NCBI GenBank assembly: GCA_910579605.1
Contig: CAJTUG010000018.1
Span: 4,065 to 19,636, forward strand
DNA: 15,572 nucleotides
Direction of reading: 5' to 3'
Source: an uncultured Muribaculaceae bacterium
GTDB lineage: Bacteria > Bacteroidota > Bacteroidia > Bacteroidales > Muribaculaceae
Shown: positions 1 through 7,461 of the stretch, piece by piece
How positions within the stretch are numbered: the stretch's first letter is position 1
Layout: each line of letters begins with the position of its first letter
Translations under genes and position numbers: made by a program
Notes under the pieces: generated by a model
What the model saw: only the letters and a program-made list of their open reading frames with translations
What the model was told of the DNA's origin: nothing
The model's database searches: none

Positions 1-54
1 ATTGCTAAAGCCAAAACAGCGATAAAAAACAAGAGACTAAAAAATGAGAAATAA
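1..54 (+). CDS. possible 3' end of an upstream gene (partial)
   Basis: Frame 1 is open from the left edge to a TAA at 52-54, giving 17 lysine-rich residues ending KNEK. This would overlap the next start by 11 bases. RND inner-membrane pumps usually sit directly upstream of NodT-type channels and often end in a basic cytoplasmic tail, so this could be the last codons of such a pump. Frame 2 is also open, to a stop at 23-25, so the assignment rests on context only. It is too short to identify. Confidence 0.25.
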   Translation: MAKAKTAIKNKRLKNEK

Positions 55-1423
55 CAACATCATATATATTGCTTTGGCAATATTAGCCATAACTTTGTTT
101 CCGGCATGTTCGGGCACCCGAAACTGCTCTAAACCTGAACTTAACCTGCCAAAATCTTTAGCCGGTAATTCAACCGACACCATTACTTTGGCAGATGTTG
201 AATGGTGGAAAGTATATACCGACTCGGCTCTTATTCATATTATCGACGAAACCCTTGCTTTCAATAAAGATTTCCAGATTGCAGCAGCCAAAATAGAAGA
301 ATTGCAGCAATTATATGGTTTGACGGCATCAAACTATTTTCCTGAAATAAGTGCACGACTATACGGTAATAACGAAACCAACGATTATTATGGCAAGAAA
401 GAGGTTCGTGATCCTGAATATGGATTAAAAGCTACCATGTCGTGGGAAATAGATTTATGGGGACAACTAAAATGGGCACGGAGAAAAGGTAAAGCTAATT
501 TTGAAGCATCGGTAGAAGACTACCGCGCATTGCGTGTAAGCCTTATTGCAGAAGCAGCTTCAGCATATTTTTCGCTCATCGCTTTAGATAATGAGTTGGC
601 TATTGTTAAACGCACCCTTTTTACCCGTAGCGAGAACCTAAAGAAGGCAAAACTGCGTTTTGAAGGAGGTTTGACACCTGAAACGGTTTACCAACAAGCA
701 ATTGTGGAATGTGCAACTACCGAAGCTCTTATTCCTGGCTTGGAAAAACAAATTGCAATTCAAAAAAACGCGCTGATGCTCCTTATGGGTCGTTATCCCG
801 AACAAGAAATTGCTCGTGGGAAACTTATACTTGAACAATCAATCCCAGATTCCATCCCTGTTGGAATTCCGTCCACTCTACTTAAACGTCGCCCCGACAT
901 CAGAAAATCTGAAGCTCAGCTTCAAGCAGCCTTGGCCAATGTAGGAGTTGTATATGCAGACCGCTTTCCCCGTTTCTCAATTAATTTGACAGGCGGTCTT
1001 GAAAACGACGAATTGCATAATTTCTTCCAGTCGCCTTTCACTTATATTTTAGGAAACATTGCCGGATCTGTTTTTGATTTCGGAAGAAACAGGAAAAAAC
1101 ATAAAGCCGCAGTCGCTCAATACGACCAAGCAAAATTAGCCTATGAAAAGACTGTATTAGTCGCTTTCCATGAGGTTGATAATGCAGTTACTTCTTTTGC
1201 ACAAGCCAAGGCTACGTCAAAACGAAGACAAGAGCTCCGCGAAGCAGCCATGAAATATGCTCAGTTGGCTTACGCGCAATATAATATGGGAGCGATAAAC
1301 TATATTGATGTACTTGATGCTCAAAGGCGGTATTTTGATGCACAAATAGGTGTGAGCAATGCTACCCGCGATGAGTTTCTTGCCTTGACAAACTTATATA
1401 AGGCATTGGGAGGCGGTTGGTGA
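44..1423 (+). CDS. RND-type efflux system outer-membrane channel lipoprotein (TolC/OprM, NodT family)
   Basis: This is a 459-residue outer-membrane factor that would form the trimeric exit duct of a tripartite efflux pump, working with an RND pump and a periplasmic adaptor. The N-terminus has a hydrophobic signal (about residues 5-20) followed by a plausible lipobox ending at Cys22 (LFPAC), so it is probably lipidated after cleavage. Family hallmarks are the early W-W-x-x-Y-x-D segment near residue 54, the helical OEP repeats, the L-x-x-R-P-D-I-R-x-x-E motif near residues 282-292 and the late Y-x-x-G-x-x-x-Y-x-D-V-L-D motif. The length is normal for the family. The ATG at 44 is the first start and leads straight into the signal peptide. 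The adaptor and pump genes are expected to the left, outside the window. Transcription probably ends at the hairpin at 1440-1480. The exported substrate cannot be told from sequence. Confidence 0.93.
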   Translation: MRNNNIIYIALAILAITLFPACSGTRNCSKPELNLPKSLAGNSTDTITLADVEWWKVYTDSALIHIIDETLAFNKDFQIAAAKIEELQQLYGLTASNYFPEISARLYGNNETNDYYGKKEVRDPEYGLKATMSWEIDLWGQLKWARRKGKANFEASVEDYRALRVSLIAEAASAYFSLIALDNELAIVKRTLFTRSENLKKAKLRFEGGLTPETVYQQAIVECATTEALIPGLEKQIAIQKNALMLLMGRYPEQEIARGKLILEQSIPDSIPVGIPSTLLKRRPDIRKSEAQLQAALANVGVVYADRFPRFSINLTGGLENDELHNFFQSPFTYILGNIAGSVFDFGRNRKKHKAAVAQYDQAKLAYEKTVLVAFHEVDNAVTSFAQAKATSKRRQELREAAMKYAQLAYAQYNMGAINYIDVLDAQRRYFDAQIGVSNATRDEFLALTNLYKALGGGW

Positions 1424-1439
1424 AACTGAATTATGAATA

Positions 1440-1480
1440 AAGAAAAGGCATTGATGAAACACGCATCAATGCCTTTTCTT
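1440..1480. terminator. bidirectional intrinsic terminator between efflux channel gene and purL
   Basis: A perfect 17-bp inverted repeat (1440-1456 with 1464-1480) closes a 7-base loop at 1457-1463. The arms end in an A-rich run on one side and a T-rich run on the other, so each strand's transcript would have a stem followed by a U-rich tract. It lies 16 bases after the efflux channel stop and 18 bases past the purL stop on the opposite strand, exactly where a shared terminator for convergent genes is expected. Confidence 0.88.
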
Positions 1481-1498
1481 ATTATTTAAGTATCCGAT

Positions 1499-4400
1499 CT
1501 ATTTGAGCTTATCTTCAATCCATTTTCGTGCATTGACAAAGGCGGCCAACCATATTGTTGCCTCGTCGTTTGAACGAGACTCCGGATAATAAGCACACTG
1601 CCAAGGGAAAACGCTGCGTTCCGGATGTGGCATAATAGCCAAGTGACGACCATCGGCACTTGCCAGAGCCGCAACGGCTCCTGTAGACCCATTTGGATTT
1701 GCGGGATATGAACTATAGCTATATCGGCCGACAATGTTGTAGTTGGAAAGAGCCTTTTTGAAATGGAAACGTCCTTCGCCATGCGCTACCCATATTCCTG
1801 CCCGAGCGCCAGCCAAAGGACCGAACATTACGGAATTGTTCTGCGGTATGTTTACGGTAACAAAAGTGGATTCAAATTTCCCGGAAATGTTATGCTTCAT
1901 TTCAACTGTTTTTTCGGCATCCATTCCTTCGAGCAAATTGAGTTCTATCATCAACTGGCAACCGTTGCAAACGCCCAGACTCAAAGTATCGGGTCGGCTA
2001 TAGAAACGGCGCAGGGCCTGACGGGCGGTATCGTTCCAACGGAAACCTCCGGCCCAACCTTTGGCAGAGCCAAGGACGTCGCTGTTTGAGAAACCTCCGC
2101 AGAACACTATCATGTTTACATCTTCAAGGGTTTCTCTTCCGCTCATAAGGTCGGTCATGTGTACATCTTTTACATCAAAACCGGCTGTATATAGAGAGTA
2201 TGCCATCTCTCTATCGCTGTTTACGCCTTTTTCACGTATAATAGCTGCGCGGACGCTACTACGATTTTCTCTATTGCTGTCTATCCCCAATGATTTGAAT
2301 GTGCCTTTGAAATCTTTTGGCAAGCGATAGCGAAGAGGCTGCTTACCCAGATTTGCAAAGCGTTGGATGGCGCATCCGTTGAATGTCTGCTTGGAATCAA
2401 GAAGAAATGAAGGTTCTGCCCAAACCTTACGCATTGCCGGCACAGATACAAGGTAATTAAGATCTGCGTGGGCAATAGTCAATACATTTTCTTTGCATGG
2501 AGCACCTATAGGGAAATATTTAACTCCAGATTCATCAAGTATTTTTTCCGCACGGTCTTTGAACCTGTCTTCAATCTGCACAACTATAGCCGGATTCTCT
2601 GAAAAAAGAATCTTCACCAAATCGGTCTCGCCATACATTTTAAAACCGTCGGTATATAAATTAAGTCCCCCTGAAATATTGGAGAAACACATTTCCAGAA
2701 GAGTTGTGACAAGACCACCGGCACTTACGTCGTGGGCAGCTGCAAGCCATTTTTTATTCACCAATGTCTGCATAACATTAAATGCTTTGGCGAAATATTC
2801 AGCAGAAACCACATCGGGAACCTCGCGACCTATCTTACCCATAGTCTGAGCAAGTGCAGAACCACCTAATTGAAGCGGTGTGCCACTGAAATCTATATAG
2901 TACAATCCAGATTTAGATGTGTTTTTCAATACAGGACTAATTGTTTTGCGGATATCCTCTACCTCTCCAGCTGCAGAAATAATTACTGTTCCTGGAGATA
3001 AAACTTTGCTACCGTCAGGGTATTTTTGCGTCATAGACAAGCTGTCTTTTCCCGTAGGGATATTCACACCCAAGGCACAAGCAAAATCCGAGCAAGCCTC
3101 AACGGCATTGTATAGAGCAGCATCTTCTCCTGGATTTTTGCATGGCCACATCCAGTTTGCACTCAAAGAAACAGCGTCTAAGCCGCCTTTAAGGTTAGCA
3201 CATGCTATATTGGTCAATGCTTCAGCAATTGCTAAACGCGATCCAGCAGCAACATTTGCCAATGCAACTTGCGGTGCATGACCTATAGAGGTTGCAATAC
3301 CTGCACAACCGTGATAATCCAAGGCAACAACACCACAATCGCTCAGAGGTAATTGAAGTTCACCTACACATTGCTGGGTTGCCACACGTCCTGTAACCGA
3401 ACGGTCTACCTTGTTTGTGAGCCAATCTTTGCAAGCAACTGCTTCGAGAGTCAAAACATCTTCTATGGCTTGAGGAATATGGATTCCTGATGTTTCAACC
3501 GGGGTAAATTCCGATACAATCGTTCTGTCTTCTATAACAGTTTTAGGCGGATTGCCCAACATATCGGCTACGGCAAGATCTATAGCTGCTTTGTCTGATG
3601 ATGAACGGCTGAATTTCAAACGTTTGTCGTCTGTCGTCTTACCTACGACATACAAAGGAGCTCGTTCTCGTTGTGCAATTCTTTCTACCAGCGGAATATC
3701 CTTTGCATTTATTACAAACCCCATTCTTTCTTGGCTTTCGTTGCCAATAATTTCTTTATCTGAAAGGGTTGGGTCTCCAACAGGAAGAGCGTCGATATCT
3801 ATAAATCCGCCAGTAGATTCTATGAGTTCAGAAAGTGCATTAAGGTGTCCACCGGCCCCGTGGTCGTGGATAGAAACGATTGGATTGAAGGCACTTTCGG
3901 CAAGAGCCCGAATCACATTTGCAACACGTTTCTGCATCTCGGGATTTGCACGTTGAACAGCATTAAGTTCTATTGCTCCTGCATACCGTCCAGTGTCGAC
4001 CGAACTGACAGCACCTCCACCCATGCCAATCCTGTAGTTATCGCCACCAGAAAGAACCACGCATTGCCCGGCTTCGGGTTCACCTTTTATGGCATCTTTG
4101 GCGGCTGCAAAACCAACGCCGCCTGCAAGCATTATTACCTTATCGTAGCCATATGTGCGAAGCTGCTCCTGCTGTTCAAAAGTGAGAAGCGAACCGCAAA
4201 TAAGCGGTTGCCCGAATTTATTACCGAAATCACTTGCACCGTTTGAAGCTTTGATGAGGATATCGTCTGGAGCATGGTATAACCATGGGCGCGGAGAAAT
4301 AGATGTTTCCCATTTACGAGTATCAGTAATACGAGGATATGAAGTCATGTACACGGCAGTACCTGCGAGAGGCAAACTTGCACGTCCACCGCCTAAACGG

Positions 4401-5215
4401 TCGCGTATTTCCCCCCCGCTTCCAGTTGCCGCACCGTTGAAAGGCTCAACAGTAGTTGGAAAATTATGTGTTTCGGCTTTAAGGGACAGTACAGTATCTA
4501 TTTCTCGTTCAACAAAATACGAAGGCACATCAGGTTTTTCCGGTGAAAATTGTCTTATAGACGGACCTTCTATGAAAGCAACATTATCTTTGTATGCCGA
4601 AACGAGACGTCGGGGATTGCGTGCACTTGTGCGCTTTATGAGTTTGAAAAGTGAAGTTTCCTTTTCAACACCATCGATAATAAATGTACCATTGAAGATT
4701 TTATGTCTGCAATGTTCTGAATTCACTTGAGAAAAACCGAATACTTCGCTATCGGTTAATTTTCGGCCAATGCGATGAGCCAAATCTCTAAGATATTGCT
4801 CTTCCTGTTCGCTCAAAGCAAGACCTTGGCGAGCGTTATATTCTGTTATGTCTGAAATATCTTCTGCTTCTTCTGGCTTTGCATTAGTAGTGAATACTTC
4901 GCCATCGGGATCATGGTAAACAGACTGAAGCATAGGATCAAACGATGGAGATGCATCATCGGCTCGACGCAACTCCTCTATACGAAAAATGCCGGAGAGA
5001 CCCATGTTTTGAGTAATCTCTACGGCATTTGTGCTCCATGGAGTTATCATTTCTTTCCGAGGGCCAACAAAAGTGCCTTTAAGCTTATCGGCCGAATGAG
5101 GAGCTGCTCCGTTGAAAAGCCAGCTCAAGCGTTCTTTCTCGCTATCTGAGAGAGCATGGTCGGTCTGGACGGCAAATACCGTCGGACTGCCCTTTGATAT
5201 AAAAAATACAACCAT
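1499..5215 (-). CDS. purL: phosphoribosylformylglycinamidine synthase (FGAM synthase), single-chain form
   Basis: PurL converts FGAR, glutamine and ATP to FGAM, glutamate, ADP and phosphate, the fourth step of de novo purine synthesis, in the cytoplasm. At 1238 residues it is the large one-chain form, with the PurS-like, synthase and glutaminase parts fused. The N-terminal region is followed by the synthase motif containing N-S-E-H-C-R-H, then the E-T-H-N-F-P-T segment and the glycine-rich G-A-A-T-G-S-G-G-E-I-R-D stretch of the ATP/FGAR site. The C-terminal class I glutaminase keeps the nucleophile elbow G-V-C-N-G (Cys1083) and the catalytic pair in H-P-E-R (His1197, Glu1199). No key residue is missing. 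The ATG at 5215 gives the usual family N-terminus, with hydrophobic first residues followed by a V-Q-T segment. It is transcribed alone, convergent with the efflux gene and divergent from the flavin reductase, from the promoter at 5254-5284. Confidence 0.97.
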   Translation of the reverse strand: MVVFFISKGSPTVFAVQTDHALSDSEKERLSWLFNGAAPHSADKLKGTFVGPRKEMITPWSTNAVEITQNMGLSGIFRIEELRRADDASPSFDPMLQSVYHDPDGEVFTTNAKPEEAEDISDITEYNARQGLALSEQEEQYLRDLAHRIGRKLTDSEVFGFSQVNSEHCRHKIFNGTFIIDGVEKETSLFKLIKRTSARNPRRLVSAYKDNVAFIEGPSIRQFSPEKPDVPSYFVEREIDTVLSLKAETHNFPTTVEPFNGAATGSGGEIRDRLGGGRASLPLAGTAVYMTSYPRITDTRKWETSISPRPWLYHAPDDILIKASNGASDFGNKFGQPLICGSLLTFEQQEQLRTYGYDKVIMLAGGVGFAAAKDAIKGEPEAGQCVVLSGGDNYRIGMGGGAVSSVDTGRYAGAIELNAVQRANPEMQKRVANVIRALAESAFNPIVSIHDHGAGGHLNALSELIESTGGFIDIDALPVGDPTLSDKEIIGNESQERMGFVINAKDIPLVERIAQRERAPLYVVGKTTDDKRLKFSRSSSDKAAIDLAVADMLGNPPKTVIEDRTIVSEFTPVETSGIHIPQAIEDVLTLEAVACKDWLTNKVDRSVTGRVATQQCVGELQLPLSDCGVVALDYHGCAGIATSIGHAPQVALANVAAGSRLAIAEALTNIACANLKGGLDAVSLSANWMWPCKNPGEDAALYNAVEACSDFACALGVNIPTGKDSLSMTQKYPDGSKVLSPGTVIISAAGEVEDIRKTISPVLKNTSKSGLYYIDFSGTPLQLGGSALAQTMGKIGREVPDVVSAEYFAKAFNVMQTLVNKKWLAAAHDVSAGGLVTTLLEMCFSNISGGLNLYTDGFKMYGETDLVKILFSENPAIVVQIEDRFKDRAEKILDESGVKYFPIGAPCKENVLTIAHADLNYLVSVPAMRKVWAEPSFLLDSKQTFNGCAIQRFANLGKQPLRYRLPKDFKGTFKSLGIDSNRENRSSVRAAIIREKGVNSDREMAYSLYTAGFDVKDVHMTDLMSGRETLEDVNMIVFCGGFSNSDVLGSAKGWAGGFRWNDTARQALRRFYSRPDTLSLGVCNGCQLMIELNLLEGMDAEKTVEMKHNISGKFESTFVTVNIPQNNSVMFGPLAGARAGIWVAHGEGRFHFKKALSNYNIVGRYSYSSYPANPNGSTGAVAALASADGRHLAIMPHPERSVFPWQCAYYPESRSNDEATIWLAAFVNARKWIEDKLK

Positions 5216-5253
5216 AAAGTGGTGGAAATGTGAGTAGTCGGGTTTTTATACGG

Positions 5254-5284
5254 CAAAGTTACAAAAAATCCGCAATAATAGCAA
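5254..5284 (-). promoter_or_regulatory. Bacteroidetes-type promoter for purL
   Basis: Read on the minus strand, the -7 box is TAACTTTG (5261-5254), an exact TAnnTTTG match, preceded after 20 bases by TTG (5284-5282) as the -33 box. Initiation about 7 bases downstream would give a leader of roughly 30 bases before the purL ATG. No operator palindrome was recognised here. Confidence 0.75.
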
Positions 5285-5389
5285 TAATTAATTGCTGAGT
5301 ATGGTTTGATAATACATGAACAAAATATTTCAGCAATGGGTTATTATTAGTGTTATATTCCTATTCAACCTCTTCAATAATTGCACGTT

Positions 5390-6007
5390 ATGGATAATCC
5401 AATGTTTAATATCTCATATGGCCTTTATATTGTTTCAACTAAAGCAGACGATAAAGATAATGGCTGTATCTGCGACACCTTGATGCAAGTCACGTCTGAA
5501 CCAAACCAAATTTGTGTTTGTCTTAACAAGGAAGATTATACTTGCCATTTGCTTCTGAAATCAGGGGTATTCACGGCTTCAATCATCAGCGAAAAAGCTG
5601 ATATGTCCTTATTTAAACGATTCGGATTCCAAAGTGGTCGCTCTGTTGAAAAATTTCAAGATTTCAAGGCTGTACGCCGTATGGCCAACGGGACGTTGGC
5701 TATAACCGAGGGTACGAATGCATTCATATCCGCGAAGGTTTCAAATACGATGGATCTTGGAAGTCATATCCTTTTTATAGCTTCGGTTACTGATACGGGT
5801 ATTATCTCCAATGAACCGTCGGCAACTTATGCATACTATCAAAAATATATCAAGACTAAGGGACAAAAAGCAGCCGAAAATAGCGATAAAACCATATGGG
5901 AATGTAAAATATGCGGATATGAGTATGATGGCGAAGAAATACCAAATGATTTCATCTGTCCTATCTGCTTAGCTCCAGCATCGGAATTTGAAAAAGTCAC
6001 AAAATAA
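5390..6007 (+). CDS. flavin reductase-like protein with short C-terminal rubredoxin-like domain
   Basis: The N-terminal part (about residues 5-155 of 205) matches the FMN-binding flavin reductase family fused to rubredoxin in anaerobes, with I-S-Y-G-L-Y-I-V-S at the start, Q-V-T-S-E-P, R-F-G-F-x-S-G-R and T-Y-A-Y-Y. The C-terminus has two CxxC pairs (Cys172/175 and Cys190/193) that would hold one iron. The pairs are only 14 residues apart, much closer than in canonical rubredoxin and more like the rubrerythrin tail, and the glycine usually following the second pair is Leu. Such fusions (high molecular weight rubredoxin) pass electrons from NAD(P)H or flavin to oxygen- or NO-detoxifying partners; the partner here is unknown. 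I chose ATG 5390 over the in-frame TTG at 5381 because family members begin a few residues before I-S-Y-G-L-Y. No clear promoter was seen in the 174-base gap shared with purL. Confidence 0.85.
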   Translation: MDNPMFNISYGLYIVSTKADDKDNGCICDTLMQVTSEPNQICVCLNKEDYTCHLLLKSGVFTASIISEKADMSLFKRFGFQSGRSVEKFQDFKAVRRMANGTLAITEGTNAFISAKVSNTMDLGSHILFIASVTDTGIISNEPSATYAYYQKYIKTKGQKAAENSDKTIWECKICGYEYDGEEIPNDFICPICLAPASEFEKVTK

Positions 6008-6065
6008 AACAAGCTTTTTAATATAAGAAATCTAAGCGTTTAACAGACTGCCGAATGATTCTAAA

Positions 6066-6134
6066 AGCTCAAGGCGCGGCATCGCTCTTGCATAAGTTTT
6101 GTAAACTGTCAACAAGCGAAGCTACGCCTTGGCT
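6066..6134. repeat. imperfect inverted repeat in a convergent intergenic gap
   Basis: The left arm 6066-6090 and right arm 6113-6134 pair over most of their length. CAAGGCG at 6070-6076 matches CGCCTTG at 6125-6131; further inward GC/GC, TCGC/GCGA and CTTG/CAAG blocks pair with a few mismatches and a 2-base bulge, leaving a loop of about 22 bases. It fills most of the gap between the flavin reductase gene and sdaA. There is no T-run at either end, so it is not a classical intrinsic terminator. It could be a transcript-end structure or a small palindromic repeat element. Confidence 0.55.
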
Positions 6135-6151
6135 ACGGGTTGGCGATGAAT

Positions 6152-7351
6152 CTATTTTATCACAGCCAAACCTCCGAGAGCTGTTTCTTTATATAACGAA
6201 GGAATGTCATGTCCTGTCTGTTTCATGACTTCTACTATACGGTCGAAATCCACGCTGTGTCTTCCATCGCTGAACGCTGCATATAGATTTGCGTCGAGAG
6301 CGCGAGCAGCCGCATAGGCATTGCGTTCTATACATGGTATTTGCACAAGGCCGCAAACGGGATCGCAGGTAAGGCCTAAATGGTGTTCAAGACCCATTTC
6401 GGCAGAATATTCAATTTGAGCTACAGTACCACCAAAAAGTTGTGAAGCAGCAGCGGCAGCCATTGCACAGGCAACCCCAACCTCTCCTTGACAACCAACT
6501 TCGGCACCAGAAACAGATGCATTGAATTTCACGACATTTCCAAACAGACCGGCTGTTGCTAATGCCCTCAAGATACGTTTTTCGCTAAATCCTTTTGATG
6601 TGTGCAAGTGGTATAATACTGCCGGGACGATACCACATGAGCCACATGTAGGAGCTGTTACGATCAATCCTCCAGAAGCGTTTTCTTCGCTCACAGCCAA
6701 TGCATAGGCGTATACAAGGCCTCTGCTTTTAAGTGATTTATTATAACCTTCAGCATGCACGTAATAGCTCACCGCTTTCCTTCTTACGCCCAATCCTCCA
6801 GGGAGCACTCCTTCTGCTTCTATGCCTCTGACGACTGCCGCTTTCATAACCTCCCAGACTTCATGCAGATAGTCCCATATTGCATGTCCTTCGCATTGCT
6901 CTACATATTCCCAATAACTCAAGCCTCTTTCTTCGCAATATTTTAAAATATCTTTGATTTTCGTGAGAGGATATATGCTTTGGCCAACAGTTCTGCTCTG
7001 CCCTTCTTCTACAATATCACCACCTCCGACAGAATATACTGTCCACTCATCCAAGATATTCCCATTGGAATCAAATGACTTGAAGGTCATTCCGTTTGTA
7101 TGAAATGGCAATACTTTATCGGGTTTCCATACAATGTCTGCAGGGGCAACAGGCAAAAGAACCTCAAGTATTGCCTTGTCTGTCAAGTGTCCTTTACCTG
7201 TAGCTGCAAGAGAACCGTAGAGAACTACCTCAAACCGAGAGGCTTCAGAACCAGTTTTCTCAACGAAGCGCATTGCCGCTTTTCGTGGGCCCATTGTGTG
7301 TGACGACGACGGGCCGTTGCCTATCTTATATAGTTGCCGAATGGATTCCAT
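6152..7351 (-). CDS. sdaA: L-serine ammonia-lyase (L-serine dehydratase), iron-sulfur type
   Basis: This cytoplasmic enzyme deaminates L-serine to pyruvate and ammonia using an oxygen-sensitive [4Fe-4S] cluster rather than PLP. The 399-residue chain has the fused arrangement: a beta domain first (G-x-G-P-S-S-S-H-T-M-G-P at residues 11-22) and the alpha domain after about residue 140. Cluster and active-site motifs are T-A-P-T-C-G-S-C-G (Cys236, Cys239), the S-G-A-E-V-G-C-Q-G-E segment (Cys287) and C-D-P-V-C-G-L-V-Q-I-P-C (Cys329, 333, 340), followed by the conserved C-terminal tail. Serine breakdown to pyruvate suits an anaerobic gut lifestyle. It lies 110 bases after the MFS transporter gene on the same strand, with a strong hairpin between them and no clear promoter, so it may be a distal gene of the nfo-MFS unit. 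The ATG at 7351 starts directly before the conserved beta domain. Confidence 0.95.
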   Translation of the reverse strand: MESIRQLYKIGNGPSSSHTMGPRKAAMRFVEKTGSEASRFEVVLYGSLAATGKGHLTDKAILEVLLPVAPADIVWKPDKVLPFHTNGMTFKSFDSNGNILDEWTVYSVGGGDIVEEGQSRTVGQSIYPLTKIKDILKYCEERGLSYWEYVEQCEGHAIWDYLHEVWEVMKAAVVRGIEAEGVLPGGLGVRRKAVSYYVHAEGYNKSLKSRGLVYAYALAVSEENASGGLIVTAPTCGSCGIVPAVLYHLHTSKGFSEKRILRALATAGLFGNVVKFNASVSGAEVGCQGEVGVACAMAAAAASQLFGGTVAQIEYSAEMGLEHHLGLTCDPVCGLVQIPCIERNAYAAARALDANLYAAFSDGRHSVDFDRIVEVMKQTGHDIPSLYKETALGGLAVIK

Positions 7352-7387
7352 ATATTTGTCAAGTTTTACATGTTGTTTTTATATTGC

Positions 7388-7427
7388 CGATTCCGGGCTT
7401 CGCCTTTCAAGGCAAAACCCGGAATCG
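7388..7427 (-). terminator. strong RNA hairpin between MFS gene and sdaA (terminator or processing/attenuation structure)
   Basis: A perfect 10-bp outer stem (7388-7397 with 7418-7427) and a 5-bp inner stem (7402-7406 with 7409-7413) are joined by a 4-base segment. On the minus-strand RNA this segment pairs as U-G, U-A, U-A, U-G, making the hairpin continuous; on the plus-strand RNA two of those four positions are C-A mismatches. The structure therefore suits a minus-strand transcript. It lies 35 bases after the MFS stop and 37 bases before the sdaA ATG. The downstream side is A-rich with no U-run, so complete termination is not assured. Confidence 0.6.
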
Positions 7428-7461
7428 TATATCACAAAAAAGCAAAAAAGCTATTATCTTG

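Noticed and set aside
1743..5149. Several plus-strand open frames of 60-190 codons opposite purL.
   Set aside because: They lie antisense within a gene whose family motifs are intact throughout, have no recognisable motifs and no promoter of their own.
5381..5389. TTG start three codons upstream of the flavin reductase ATG.
   Set aside because: The ATG at 5390 already gives the normal N-terminus; a TTG start is less likely.
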